A DNA stretch of 64,000 nt from Sporosarcina sp. FSL K6-1508 (GTDB taxonomy: Bacteria > Bacillota > Bacilli > Bacillales_A > Planococcaceae). The notes under the pieces were generated by a model. That model worked only from the letters and a program-made list of their open reading frames with translations, had not been told where the DNA came from and did not search any database. Every line of letters begins with the position of its first letter. The stretch's first letter is position 1. The position numbers and the translations under genes are program-made. This document shows positions 35,012-43,428 of the stretch, piece after piece. The DNA lies in NCBI RefSeq assembly GCF_038007465.1, contig NZ_JBBOXF010000001.1, positions 2,429,001 through 2,493,000 on the forward strand, read 5' to 3'.

Positions 35012-36213
35012 TGGAATGGAATGAACTATTGATACGCTACGGAGAGATATCATTAAAGGGACGAAACAGAAATGTATTTGTCAAGAAACTGCGTAACAAT
35101 ATTAAGGATGCATTGAGCGATTTGAAAACTGTAATCATTAAACCTGAACGTGACCGTATGTTTCTTTTTGCGGAAGATAAGCATGATATGGAAGAAGCGA
35201 TGGCGCGTTTACCGCATATTTTCGGTATTCAGTCATTCAGTCCAGTTGCAAAATGTGACGCGACGCTTGATGCGATTAAAGAAAAAGCGTTAGAAGTAAT
35301 TGGGGCAAACGAAACGGTTGGGAAAACGTTTAAAGTTGAAGTAAGAAGGACGGACAAAAGGTTTCCATTAGTGACAAATGAATTGCAGCAGGAAGTAGGG
35401 TCGCATGTGTTACGCAGCTTCTCGGAGCTCGTTGTGCAAATGAAAAAGCCTGATATTGTGCTACTTATTGATATTCGAATAGAAGGTGCTTTCCTAACAG
35501 CTAAGGTATATGAAGGTGCAGGCGGTATGCCGGTCGGATCAAATGGTCATTCGATTCTCATGTTATCTGGTGGTATCGACAGTCCAGTTGCAGGCTATCT
35601 CATGATGAAGCGAGGTGTATCGATAGATGCCATTCACTTTGCAAGTCCACCATTCACAAGTGAATTGGCCAAGAAGAAAGTGATGGACCTAGCGGAGAAG
35701 TTAAGTTCATTCGGAGCAGCAGTTCGGCTTCATATAATACCATTCACCGAAATCCAACAAGCGATTGTCAGTCAAGTACCGGATAATGTTTCAATGACAA
35801 CAACACGTAGGCTAATGCTTAAGATCGCTGACAGAGTACGTGAAGAAGAAGGAGCTCTTGCCATTGTTACTGGCGAAAGCCTTGGACAAGTCGCGAGTCA
35901 AACACTTGAAAGCTTAACGGCCATCAACGCAGTAACTTCTTCACCTATTTTGCGCCCACTCATTGCAACAGATAAACTTGATATTATCGATATTGCTCAA
36001 AAGATTGGCACATACGAAATCTCAATTAGGCCTTATGAAGATTGCTGTACAATTTTTTCACCATCAAATCCTAAAACAAAGCCAAAGCTTGAAAAAGTCG
36101 CTTATTATGAAAGCTTCACTGATTTCGAGCCAATGATTGAAGAAGCGATTGAAAAACGGATAACAGTTGAATTGCCTCTTCAACCTAAGGAAGATTTCGA
36201 AGACTTGCTTTGA
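35011..36213 (+). CDS. thiI: ThiI, tRNA 4-thiouridine synthase
   Basis: 400 aa. N-terminal ferredoxin-like and THUMP domains (~1-165) and a PP-loop ATPase (~175-400) with MLSGGIDSPVAGYL. There is no C-terminal rhodanese domain, as usual in Bacillus, so sulfur transfer depends on the partner desulfurase. Makes s4U8 in tRNA; a thiamine role needs the rhodanese form in other bacteria. Translationally coupled to nifZ. Confidence 0.95.
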   Translation: MEWNELLIRYGEISLKGRNRNVFVKKLRNNIKDALSDLKTVIIKPERDRMFLFAEDKHDMEEAMARLPHIFGIQSFSPVAKCDATLDAIKEKALEVIGANETVGKTFKVEVRRTDKRFPLVTNELQQEVGSHVLRSFSELVVQMKKPDIVLLIDIRIEGAFLTAKVYEGAGGMPVGSNGHSILMLSGGIDSPVAGYLMMKRGVSIDAIHFASPPFTSELAKKKVMDLAEKLSSFGAAVRLHIIPFTEIQQAIVSQVPDNVSMTTTRRLMLKIADRVREEEGALAIVTGESLGQVASQTLESLTAINAVTSSPILRPLIATDKLDIIDIAQKIGTYEISIRPYEDCCTIFSPSNPKTKPKLEKVAYYESFTDFEPMIEEAIEKRITVELPLQPKEDFEDLL

Positions 36214-36314
36214 TGGATAAGTAAATCATCAATTTCGGCCCCGCTGTAAGTAAACAGAAGTGAATGGTGAAGATAAGCAAGATATAAAACAGTCACTCAA
36301 TTAAATTGAAGAAT

Positions 36315-36356
36315 AAAAAAGCTGCATCGGACAATGTCGTCCGATGCAGCTTTTTG
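36315..36356 (+). terminator. Terminator after nifZ-thiI
   Basis: AAAAAGCTGCATCGGAC-aatgtc-GTCCGATGCAGCTTTTT style hairpin; strong stem and T-run. Confidence 0.92.
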
Positions 36357-36433
36357 CTTAGACAGTGTAAGCAAAAGTACCGTTGCTTAAACCTGCTCCA
36401 AGTATTTGGTTAAACTTACCTTTTACTATTCAC

Positions 36434-36462
36434 GCATGAATTTTTAAATCTGGTACATTCTA
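36434..36462 (+). promoter_or_regulatory. Sigma-G type promoter, SASP gene 1
   Basis: GCATG (36434-36438), 17-base spacer, CATTCTA (36456-36462), fitting the forespore sigma-G consensus (GHATR / CATNHTA). Confidence 0.8.
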
Positions 36463-36484
36463 TGTGCACAAGGAGGTGTCAAAC

Positions 36485-36691
36485 ATGCCAAACAACAACA
36501 GCGGTAACTCGAATCAGCTTCTAGTTCCAGGCGTAAGACAAGCACTTGATCAAATGAAAAATGAAATTGCATCAGAATTCGGCGTACAAATGGGACCAGA
36601 TGCATCATCACGTGCCAACGGATCCGTCGGCGGAGAAATTACAAAACGATTAGTGCGTCAAGCGCAACAACAAATGAACGGGAACAAATAA
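36485..36691 (+). CDS. Alpha/beta-type small acid-soluble spore protein, copy 1
   Basis: 68 aa. NQLLVPGVRQALDQMKNEIA, the GPR protease region EFGV, and the second conserved block GSVGGEITKRLVRQAQQQM. Coats and protects spore DNA, degraded by GPR at germination. AAGGAGGTG precedes ATG 36485. Almost identical to copy 2, including leader. This is the location of sspA in B. subtilis. Confidence 0.96.
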   Translation: MPNNNSGNSNQLLVPGVRQALDQMKNEIASEFGVQMGPDASSRANGSVGGEITKRLVRQAQQQMNGNK

Positions 36692-36815
36692 CAATTCTAT
36701 AGTAGAAGTTGTTTCTGAAATTTTTAAGACAGCTAATGGCTTATTCAGTATAAGCCATTATGTAGAAAGTTAATCTTCTATAACTAATTGGAATGTTTTG
36801 CTAGAACGGTTATCT

Positions 36816-36844
36816 GTATAAAGTTTTCTAAACGGTACATTCTA
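36816..36844 (+). promoter_or_regulatory. Sigma-G type promoter, SASP gene 2
   Basis: GTATA (36816-36820), 17-base spacer, CATTCTA (36838-36844). Confidence 0.75.
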
Positions 36845-36866
36845 TGTGCACAAGGAGGTGTCAAAC

Positions 36867-37076
36867 ATGCCAAACAACAACAGCGGTAACTCGAATCAGC
36901 TTCTAGTTCCAGGCGTAAGACAAGCACTTGATCAAATGAAAAATGAAATTGCATCCGAATTCGGCGTACAAATGGGACCAGATGCATCATCGCGTGCCAA
37001 CGGATCCGTCGGCGGAGAAATTACAAAGCGATTAGTGCGTCAGGCGCAACAACAAATGGGTGGAAACCAAAAGTAA
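36867..37076 (+). CDS. Alpha/beta-type small acid-soluble spore protein, copy 2
   Basis: 69 aa, differing from copy 1 only at the last few residues (GGNQK end). The DNA is nearly identical from the promoter -10 to near the stop, indicating recent duplication or gene conversion. Own sigma-G type promoter and ribosome binding site. Confidence 0.96.
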   Translation: MPNNNSGNSNQLLVPGVRQALDQMKNEIASEFGVQMGPDASSRANGSVGGEITKRLVRQAQQQMGGNQK

Positions 37077-37198
37077 ATTGATATTGTGAAGTGACTTTAG
37101 AGATTGTACTAAGTTGCATTTTGTTTATCCAGTATAGGCAAAAGTAGCGTAGCTTAAACAATTCTAAAACCGTTAACTAAATTTACTATATAAAATTC

Positions 37199-37227
37199 GC
37201 ATGAATTTCTCGATTTTGTACATTCTA
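37199..37227 (+). promoter_or_regulatory. Sigma-G type promoter, SASP gene 3
   Basis: GCATG (37199-37203), 17-base spacer, CATTCTA (37221-37227). The DNA upstream also shares GCAAAAGTA.CGT.GCTTAAAC with the region before copy 1. Confidence 0.8.
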
Positions 37228-37249
37228 TAAATAGAAGGAGGTGAGAATC

Positions 37250-37459
37250 ATGGCTAGTAACAACAACGGAAACTCAAACCAACTATTAGTGCCAGGTGTC
37301 AGACAAGCACTTGATCAAATGAAAAATGAAATTGCAGCAGAATTTGGCGTACAAATGGGACCAGATGCATCATCGCGTGCCAACGGATCCGTCGGCGGAG
37401 AAATTACAAAGCGATTAGTGCGTCAGGCGCAAGATCAGATGAAAGGTTACCAAGAATAA
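37250..37459 (+). CDS. Alpha/beta-type small acid-soluble spore protein, copy 3
   Basis: 69 aa. Different N-terminus (MASNNNGNSNQ) and C-terminus (DQMKGYQE) from copies 1 and 2, but a nucleotide-identical core from about 37343 to 37427 with copy 2, consistent with gene conversion. ATG 37250 follows AGGAGGTGA. Confidence 0.96.
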   Translation: MASNNNGNSNQLLVPGVRQALDQMKNEIAAEFGVQMGPDASSRANGSVGGEITKRLVRQAQDQMKGYQE

Positions 37460-37469
37460 TTGTTATCAT

Positions 37470-37507
37470 GAAAAGCTGCTCCGGAATTATTCCGGAGTAG
37501 CTTTTCT
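37470..37507 (+). terminator. Terminator after the SASP cluster
   Basis: AAAAGCTGCTCCGGAA-tta-TTCCGGAGTAGCTTTT. Confidence 0.92.
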
Positions 37508-37576
37508 CATTTATAAGCAGAATACGCTGTAAATACGTCAAATTATCTTAGGTTTATTTCGAAAAGTAAATTAGTT

Positions 37577-37605
37577 TTGAATTGTCGGTTGTTTGTTTGT
37601 ATACT
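37577..37605 (+). promoter_or_regulatory. Sigma-A promoter of ytcI
   Basis: TTGAAT (37577-37582), 17-base spacer, TATACT (37600-37605), 28 bases before the ytcI start. Confidence 0.65.
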
Positions 37606-37633
37606 TAGATAATACATCTAAGGGGGAGTTTAC

Positions 37634-39205
37634 ATGAACCGTGAACAGCTGATAGCACCAGAAGAGTATAACCTTGTCAGTGAATTTGAAAAGTACGCAA
37701 CAGGGGCAGAAAAGAAAGCGCTGATCTATGTGAATGCCAAAGGAAACAAGAAAGAAATTACATATGATGAATTAATCGCTTCAGCGAATAGGGCGGCCAA
37801 TGTCTTTAAATCGAACGGACTAAAAAAAGGCGATGTTGTTTTAGTTATGGTACCGCGATTAATAGAGGCATATGTGACGTATATTGGCGCACTAAAAGCC
37901 GGGCTCGTTGTCATCCCGAGTTCCGAAATGCTTCGGTCTTCGGATATCGAATACCGATTGGCGCATAGCGATGCAAAAGCGATCATTGCTTTCGATGCTT
38001 TCACTGACCAATTTAGCGAAGTTGAAAATATGAATGACGTTAAATTATTTGTTGTTGGGAAAGCAAAAAATGAAGAGCTTTCATTAACTGACCTGATGGA
38101 AGCTGCATCAGAAGAGTTTACAGCGATTGAAACGAAAAGTACCGATATGGCATTTCTATCGTACACATCGGGCACAACTGGAAAACCAAAAGGAGTCGTC
38201 CATACACATGGTTGGGGATATGCACATTTACGGACAACGGGTGCGAGTTGGCTGGGTATCAAAGAAGGAGATGTAGTCTGGGCTACCGCTGCACCAGGAT
38301 GGCAAAAGTGGATCTGGACACCTTTCTTATCTGTAATTGGCAGCGGGGCAACAGGACTAGTATATGATGGTAAGTTCGATGTAGCGACGTATTTAGAGTT
38401 GATTGGCAATTTTCAAGTGAATGTATTATGTTGTACACCAACGGAATACCGATTTATGGCAAAGGCCGAAAATCTTGCGGACTTTGATCTTTCTTCCATT
38501 CGCAGTGCGGTTTCAGCTGGAGAACCGTTAAACCGTGAAGTGATTGATATATTTGATAAGACTTTTTCGTTATCAGTAAGAGATGGCTATGGGCAAACGG
38601 AAAACACATTACTTGTCGGAACGATGTTAGGTATGGAAGCGCGGCCAGGTTCCATGGGGAAACCGACACCTGGCAATAAGGTGGATATTATCGATGACGA
38701 AGGTCGTCCAGCAGTTGCTGGAGAAGTTGGGGATATTGCGGTACATATATCGACACCTGCATTATTCAAGGAGTATTTAAAAGATCCGGAACGGACTAAA
38801 ATGCAGTTTCGTGGAGATTATTATCTAACGGGTGACAGAGCAAAAATGGACGAGGACGGTTATTTTTGGTTTGAAGGACGTGGTGATGACATTATTATCA
38901 GCTCCGGCTATACAATCGGACCTTTTGAAGTGGAAGATGCATTGACGAAGCATCCTGCAGTCCGTGAATGTGCAGTCATTGCAAGCCCAGATGAAGTTCG
39001 TGGTAATATCGTGAAAGCATTTGTGGTGCTGCGTGATTCCAATCGTAAAGACGAAGATAACCTTATCAAAGAATTGCAAGAGCATGTGAAGAGTTTGACG
39101 GCGCCTTATAAATATCCCCGTAAAATTGAGTTTTTAGAGAATTTGCCGAAAACAGCTTCCGGGAAAATTATGCGGGTAGAGTTGAGGAAACTAGAACAGA
39201 AATAG
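37634..39205 (+). CDS. ytcI: Acyl-CoA synthetase (AMP-forming), YtcI-like
   Basis: 523-aa ANL-family ligase with TSGTTGKPKGVVHTHGW (P-loop), DGYGQTEN, YYLTGDRAKMDEDGYFWFEGR and the C-terminal NLPKTASGKIMR with catalytic Lys. Closest in kind to acetyl-/medium-chain acyl-CoA synthetases; substrate not readable. The C-terminal lysine context resembles that of AcsA, so acetylation by AcuA is conceivable. Start ATG after AAGGGGGAG. Confidence 0.9.
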   Translation: MNREQLIAPEEYNLVSEFEKYATGAEKKALIYVNAKGNKKEITYDELIASANRAANVFKSNGLKKGDVVLVMVPRLIEAYVTYIGALKAGLVVIPSSEMLRSSDIEYRLAHSDAKAIIAFDAFTDQFSEVENMNDVKLFVVGKAKNEELSLTDLMEAASEEFTAIETKSTDMAFLSYTSGTTGKPKGVVHTHGWGYAHLRTTGASWLGIKEGDVVWATAAPGWQKWIWTPFLSVIGSGATGLVYDGKFDVATYLELIGNFQVNVLCCTPTEYRFMAKAENLADFDLSSIRSAVSAGEPLNREVIDIFDKTFSLSVRDGYGQTENTLLVGTMLGMEARPGSMGKPTPGNKVDIIDDEGRPAVAGEVGDIAVHISTPALFKEYLKDPERTKMQFRGDYYLTGDRAKMDEDGYFWFEGRGDDIIISSGYTIGPFEVEDALTKHPAVRECAVIASPDEVRGNIVKAFVVLRDSNRKDEDNLIKELQEHVKSLTAPYKYPRKIEFLENLPKTASGKIMRVELRKLEQK

Positions 39206-39311
39206 GTCTTTGCAGGAAACAGACCACTGTTGTAAGTCGGATTATTCCGTGCTTATGATAGCGGTCTTTACTTTTTACCAATGTTTTTGCGTTTTGATAC
39301 GTATTTTCATC

Positions 39312-39340
39312 TTTACGCACTGTTGTATTGGGTCTATACT
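39312..39340 (+). promoter_or_regulatory. Sigma-A promoter of rarD
   Basis: TTTACG (39312-39317), 17-base spacer, TATACT (39335-39340). Confidence 0.6.
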
Positions 39341-39381
39341 TAGTTTGTTATTTCGGGAATCAAAATAAAGGGGGTGTCATT

Positions 39382-40287
39382 TTGTCAACAGAAAAAAGTG
39401 GTGTCCTCTGGGCAATCGGTTCATATCTAATTTGGGGAATAATGCCGGTATACTGGAAAAGCCTGGAGCATGTCGCGAGTGCTGAAATACTAACGAGTCG
39501 CATCGTATGGGCATTTATTTTAACGTTAGCAGTTGTTCTACTTATGAAGAATGGACAACATCTTAAGGAAGATATAAAAACACTGTGGGGATCACAAAAG
39601 GATTTTTGGGCTCTGTTTGCTGCTTCTGCACTTGTTTCCACGAACTGGTTCGTCTACATATGGGCTGTGAATCATAATTACATTGTGCAAACAAGTCTTG
39701 GCTATTATATAAACCCGCTTATTTCTGTGTTGCTTGGAATCTTTTTCTTGAAGGAAAAGCTTTCAAGAGCGCAACAAGTTGCTTTTTTACTTGCGGCAAC
39801 AGGCGTCATCATTTTGACTGTTTCATACGGAAAATTTCCATGGCTTGCATTTACACTTGCTGTAACTTTTGCAGTTTACGGACTCATCAAGAAACAAATT
39901 AAGCTCGATGCACTGCGCGGTTTGACGATTGAAACGCTCTTCATTGCCCCATTTGCCGTTATTTATTACATTTGGTTATTTACGAAGGGTAATGCAGTAT
40001 TTTTAAGCTCCGATATTAAGACGGATATTTTACTTATCCTGACGGGTGCAGCAACTGCGCTACCGCTGATTATGTATGCAAAAGGTGTACAAAGAATTCC
40101 ACTCTATATGGCAGGTTTTCTTCAATACATAGCGCCAACGATGATGCTGTTTCTGGGAGTCATCATTTATAAAGAAACATTCGGGGAAATCGATTTACTG
40201 TCATTCGCTTTCATTTGGTCAGCCTTACTACTCTTTACAGTATCTAAACTGATCGAAGTGATGAAAATGAAGAAGAGCCAACCATAA
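39382..40287 (+). CDS. rarD: RarD, EamA-family transporter
   Basis: 301 aa with about ten hydrophobic helices and paired EamA repeats; the start WAIGSYLIWGIMPVYWKSLEHV is characteristic of RarD. A drug/metabolite exporter-type permease; substrate unknown. Start is TTG 39382, six bases after AAAGGGGGTG; no ATG fits. Confidence 0.88.
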   Translation: MSTEKSGVLWAIGSYLIWGIMPVYWKSLEHVASAEILTSRIVWAFILTLAVVLLMKNGQHLKEDIKTLWGSQKDFWALFAASALVSTNWFVYIWAVNHNYIVQTSLGYYINPLISVLLGIFFLKEKLSRAQQVAFLLAATGVIILTVSYGKFPWLAFTLAVTFAVYGLIKKQIKLDALRGLTIETLFIAPFAVIYYIWLFTKGNAVFLSSDIKTDILLILTGAATALPLIMYAKGVQRIPLYMAGFLQYIAPTMMLFLGVIIYKETFGEIDLLSFAFIWSALLLFTVSKLIEVMKMKKSQP

Positions 40288-40303
40288 ATGGGAGGCTCTT
40301 TTC
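40270..40303 (+). terminator. Terminator overlapping the rarD stop
   Basis: AAGAGCC ... GGCTCTTTTCTT, with the 5' arm inside the last rarD codons; also lies just beyond the convergent NAD kinase gene. Confidence 0.6.
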
Positions 40304-40304
40304 T

Positions 40305-41108
40305 TTATAAATAAATTCGTTGCACTTTTTCCCAGAAAGAGTTGTTTTTCAATTTTACGGTTTTTACAGTTTTATCGCTTAATCTGATTTCTACGTTTTC
40401 AACTTGACGAATACCAAGCGCTTCATTATCAGCAGCAACTAAAGGGAAAACATTACCATCCTGATGCACTTTAAGCTGGAGCTTTCGTGTGCCGCTCATT
40501 ATGAAGGATGAGCCAAGTGTTCTATACGTATTGTTATTTACTGAAGCAAGTTCGGTCACTTGGAAACAACTGAGTAATGGATCGACAACGGAACCGTTGA
40601 CTGATTTATTGTAAGCAGTGCTGCCGGTCGGTGTAGAAATTATCAGACCATCACCAAGGAATGTTTCGAACAGTTTATCGTCGATAATCACATCCAGGAC
40701 GAATGTTCGAATAATACTTGAGCGAATACTGAACTCATTTAGGCAATAGAATGGTTGGTGATTATCAATTTTCACTTCAATAATCGGATACTTTCTTACT
40801 TCAAGACCTGCTGTATGAATGCTCTGCGTCATTTCAAAAAGATTATTATAGTGGAAATCGCAGTAAAGCCCCGGTTTACCTGTTACAGAAATGCCCGCAT
40901 ACAAACAATCTTGCCGAAAACCGGTTTTTCGAACTGCTTGCAGAAATGAACCATCGCTGCCGATGCTAATGATGATATTCGCATCTTTATCATCATCGGT
41001 CATCGTAAAACCTTCATAGATCAGCGCCTCGGCCACTTTTGATTTTTTATCGAGTGAATCTTCATCGTGTTTACTATAAATAAAAATAGTCATTCGATCT
41101 GTCATCAT
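40305..41108 (-). CDS. nadK2: NAD kinase 2 (PpnK type)
   Basis: 267-aa NAD kinase, making NADP. The family GGDG motif appears as IGSDGSFLQ (Gly to Ser in the second position), followed by FRQDCLYAGISVTGKPGLYCDF and LIISTPTGSTAYNKSVNG (the conserved TPTGSTAY). ATG 41108 follows AAGGAGC by 6 bases; upstream in-frame codons overlap the divergent sppA promoter zone. Matches B. subtilis PpnKB in length and place. Confidence 0.9.
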   Translation of the reverse strand: MMTDRMTIFIYSKHDEDSLDKKSKVAEALIYEGFTMTDDDKDANIIISIGSDGSFLQAVRKTGFRQDCLYAGISVTGKPGLYCDFHYNNLFEMTQSIHTAGLEVRKYPIIEVKIDNHQPFYCLNEFSIRSSIIRTFVLDVIIDDKLFETFLGDGLIISTPTGSTAYNKSVNGSVVDPLLSCFQVTELASVNNNTYRTLGSSFIMSGTRKLQLKVHQDGNVFPLVAADNEALGIRQVENVEIRLSDKTVKTVKLKNNSFWEKVQRIYL

Positions 41109-41209
41109 ACAAGCTCCTTCCGAATGGGTTATACTGATTTTACCATGGAGTGAAACATTTTGGTGTGCTTGAACGTATAAGTTGTTGTAATGAAAAGGAG
41201 GAATTTGAA

Positions 41210-42223
41210 ATGACAATGAAACGATGGATTGCAATCATCGTCGCTGCAGCACTTGTTTTTGTTTCAGTAGGCATCAATTCACTATCGTACATATTTACGA
41301 GGGATTTCACCGGGTTCTTTGAAGAAATGATGGCAACATCATCTTCAGGTTATGAGGAAACGATTCTTGAAGAAGGAAACGGAAAGGATAAAATTGCTGT
41401 TCTTTCACTTGATGGCGTTATTCAAGATTTAGGGGATACATCGTCCCTTTTTCAATCTGGAGGCTATAATCATCAATATTTCATGAATCAGCTGTCTGCG
41501 ATTCTTGAGGATACTAATGTAAAAGGTGTTGTCCTTGAAGTGAATTCACCAGGTGGCGGAGTCGTTGAATCAGCGGATATTTATGATGCTCTTCGAATGA
41601 TTCAAGTAGAAAGGGAGATTCCGCTGTATATTTCGATGGGCGGAATGGCTGCTTCAGGCGGTTATTATGTATCAGCGCCAGCCGATAAGATATTTGTTAA
41701 TCCTGAAACGATAACAGGTTCGATCGGAGTCATTATGGAAAGTGTTAACTATGCGAAACTTGCCGAAAAATACGGAATTGACTTCAACACGATCAAAACA
41801 GGTCCTTACAAAGATATTATGAGTGGATCTCGTGAGATGAAAGATGATGAACGAGCGATGCTTCAAGAAATGATAAATGATTCCTACGAGCGCTTTGTAG
41901 ATATTATTGTAGAAGGCCGAGGCATGACAGAAGCCGAAGTGAAAAAAGTGGCTGATGGCCGTATTATGAACGGTCGACAGGCAATCGAAGCTGGACTTGC
42001 AGATGATTACGGCAAGGCCGGTGATGTCATTGCAGCAATGAAAGAAGATTATAATCTTCAAAATGCTACTGTCTTTGAGTATACAGCCCTTGATAGCTGG
42101 GCTTCGATGTTCGGCGTGAAAGCAGGAAATATGCTCGGAAGCAATATTGAATCTGAATTGATTGGCAAGTTATTAAATGATTATAATGCACCACGGATGA
42201 TGTATTTGTATGGTGAAAAATAA
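41210..42223 (+). CDS. sppA: SppA, signal peptide peptidase
   Basis: 337-aa membrane serine protease of the short SppA type. N-terminal transmembrane helix (~8-26), then the ClpP-like fold with nucleophile Ser in GGMAASGGYYVS and general-base Lys in the TGPYKDIMSGSREM stretch. Degrades leftover signal peptides; in B. subtilis it also gives antimicrobial-peptide resistance. ATG 41210 follows AGGAGG. Followed closely by the RDD protein and tpx on the same strand. Confidence 0.93.
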   Translation: MTMKRWIAIIVAAALVFVSVGINSLSYIFTRDFTGFFEEMMATSSSGYEETILEEGNGKDKIAVLSLDGVIQDLGDTSSLFQSGGYNHQYFMNQLSAILEDTNVKGVVLEVNSPGGGVVESADIYDALRMIQVEREIPLYISMGGMAASGGYYVSAPADKIFVNPETITGSIGVIMESVNYAKLAEKYGIDFNTIKTGPYKDIMSGSREMKDDERAMLQEMINDSYERFVDIIVEGRGMTEAEVKKVADGRIMNGRQAIEAGLADDYGKAGDVIAAMKEDYNLQNATVFEYTALDSWASMFGVKAGNMLGSNIESELIGKLLNDYNAPRMMYLYGEK

Positions 42224-42236
42224 GGAGGGCTAGCGA

Positions 42237-42827
42237 ATGTCGGAACATATTGAACAACAACCGAACCTGACAGGGAATTCCACTGCTGCGATGCCTAATC
42301 GAGATTATGAAGCGATTCAGACCGAGCATTATCGGGCGAAGTATGCCGGTTTCTGGACACGGCTATGGGCGTATGCAATCGATCTTCTTGTTCTATCGGC
42401 AATCAGCGGAATTATCGTCAAACCGATTTTTAGAGTTGCAGGTTGGGAAATTACTAACCCCTCTTTCTTCTTGTTCAGTACCTATAAGTTCACAATACTT
42501 ATTTTGCTGTTGCTTTACTTCGCACTTATGACGAGGTATTTACAACAGACGGTTGGAAAGATGATCATGGGCATAAAAGTAGCGGCAAAAGATGGAGGCA
42601 AGCTTACATGGACTGCTGTCATATTCCGCGAAGTGATTGGAAGATTCATATCGAAAATGTTAGTTGTCCCTTATCTGCTGGTTCTATTCATGCCTCGAAA
42701 AGAAGCGTTGCATGACCTATTCGCCGATACAATTGTCGAACATGAGCATTCTTATGAAAAAGAGATGCGCGTAGATTACCGGAAACGGATTGAGGGACAA
42801 CAGTTGCAAGAGGGTACTATCATTTAG
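42237..42827 (+). CDS. yteJ: RDD family membrane protein (YteJ)
   Basis: 196 aa. Hydrophilic N-terminus, then an RDD domain (~36-175) with FWTRLWAYAIDLLVLS, and LQQTVGKMIMGIKV and FREVIGRF typical of the family; about three transmembrane helices. In B. subtilis YteJ associates with SppA and inhibits it, which fits the 13-base gap to sppA. Confidence 0.9.
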   Translation: MSEHIEQQPNLTGNSTAAMPNRDYEAIQTEHYRAKYAGFWTRLWAYAIDLLVLSAISGIIVKPIFRVAGWEITNPSFFLFSTYKFTILILLLLYFALMTRYLQQTVGKMIMGIKVAAKDGGKLTWTAVIFREVIGRFISKMLVVPYLLVLFMPRKEALHDLFADTIVEHEHSYEKEMRVDYRKRIEGQQLQEGTII

Positions 42828-42857
42828 TAAGATAGATTTAGAAGAGGAGGCGTCTTA

Positions 42858-43364
42858 ATGGCTAACGTTACATTCAAGAACAATCCCGTTACATTGCTTG
42901 GAAAAGAAGTTGCAGTAGGTGATACTGCGCAAGATTTCACGGTGCTTGCGAACGATTTGAGCCCAGTGACACTTGCCGATTCGAAAGGGAAGATCAGGCT
43001 AATCAGTGTGATACCTTCAATTGATACGGGAGTCTGTTCAACGCAGACACGTAAATTTAACGAGGAAGCTTCTTCACTTGGGGAAGACGTTCAAGTGTTG
43101 ACAATTTCTGCAGATCTTCCTTTTGCACAAGCAAGATGGTGTGCAGCTGAAGGAATTGAAAATCTGCAGACATTATCCGATCATCGTGATCTATCATTTG
43201 GGGAAGCGTACGGCGTTGTTATGAAAGAACTTCGTTTGCTTGCGCGCTCTGTCTTTGTTATAGATAAAAATGATAAAGTGACTTATGTTGAATATGTTGG
43301 CGAAGGCACGGATCATCCTGACTATGAAAAAGCGATTTTAGCGGTAAAAGAATTAACGAAGTAA
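42858..43364 (+). CDS. tpx: Thiol peroxidase
   Basis: 168-aa atypical 2-Cys peroxiredoxin. Peroxidatic Cys60 in DTGVCSTQTRKF and resolving Cys94 in ARWCAAEG; ends YVGEGTDHPDYEKAI. Reduces H2O2 and organic peroxides with thioredoxin. GAGGAGG ahead of the ATG. Confidence 0.96.
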   Translation: MANVTFKNNPVTLLGKEVAVGDTAQDFTVLANDLSPVTLADSKGKIRLISVIPSIDTGVCSTQTRKFNEEASSLGEDVQVLTISADLPFAQARWCAAEGIENLQTLSDHRDLSFGEAYGVVMKELRLLARSVFVIDKNDKVTYVEYVGEGTDHPDYEKAILAVKELTK

Positions 43365-43382
43365 ATAAAAAATACTACTGAA

Positions 43383-43409
43383 AGCCCACTCGGAAACGGG
43401 TGGGTTTTG
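43383..43409 (+). terminator. Terminator after tpx
   Basis: GCCCACTCG-gaaa-CGGGTGGGTTTT. Confidence 0.8.
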
Positions 43410-43428
43410 TGAGTTGAGGGATAACTAA

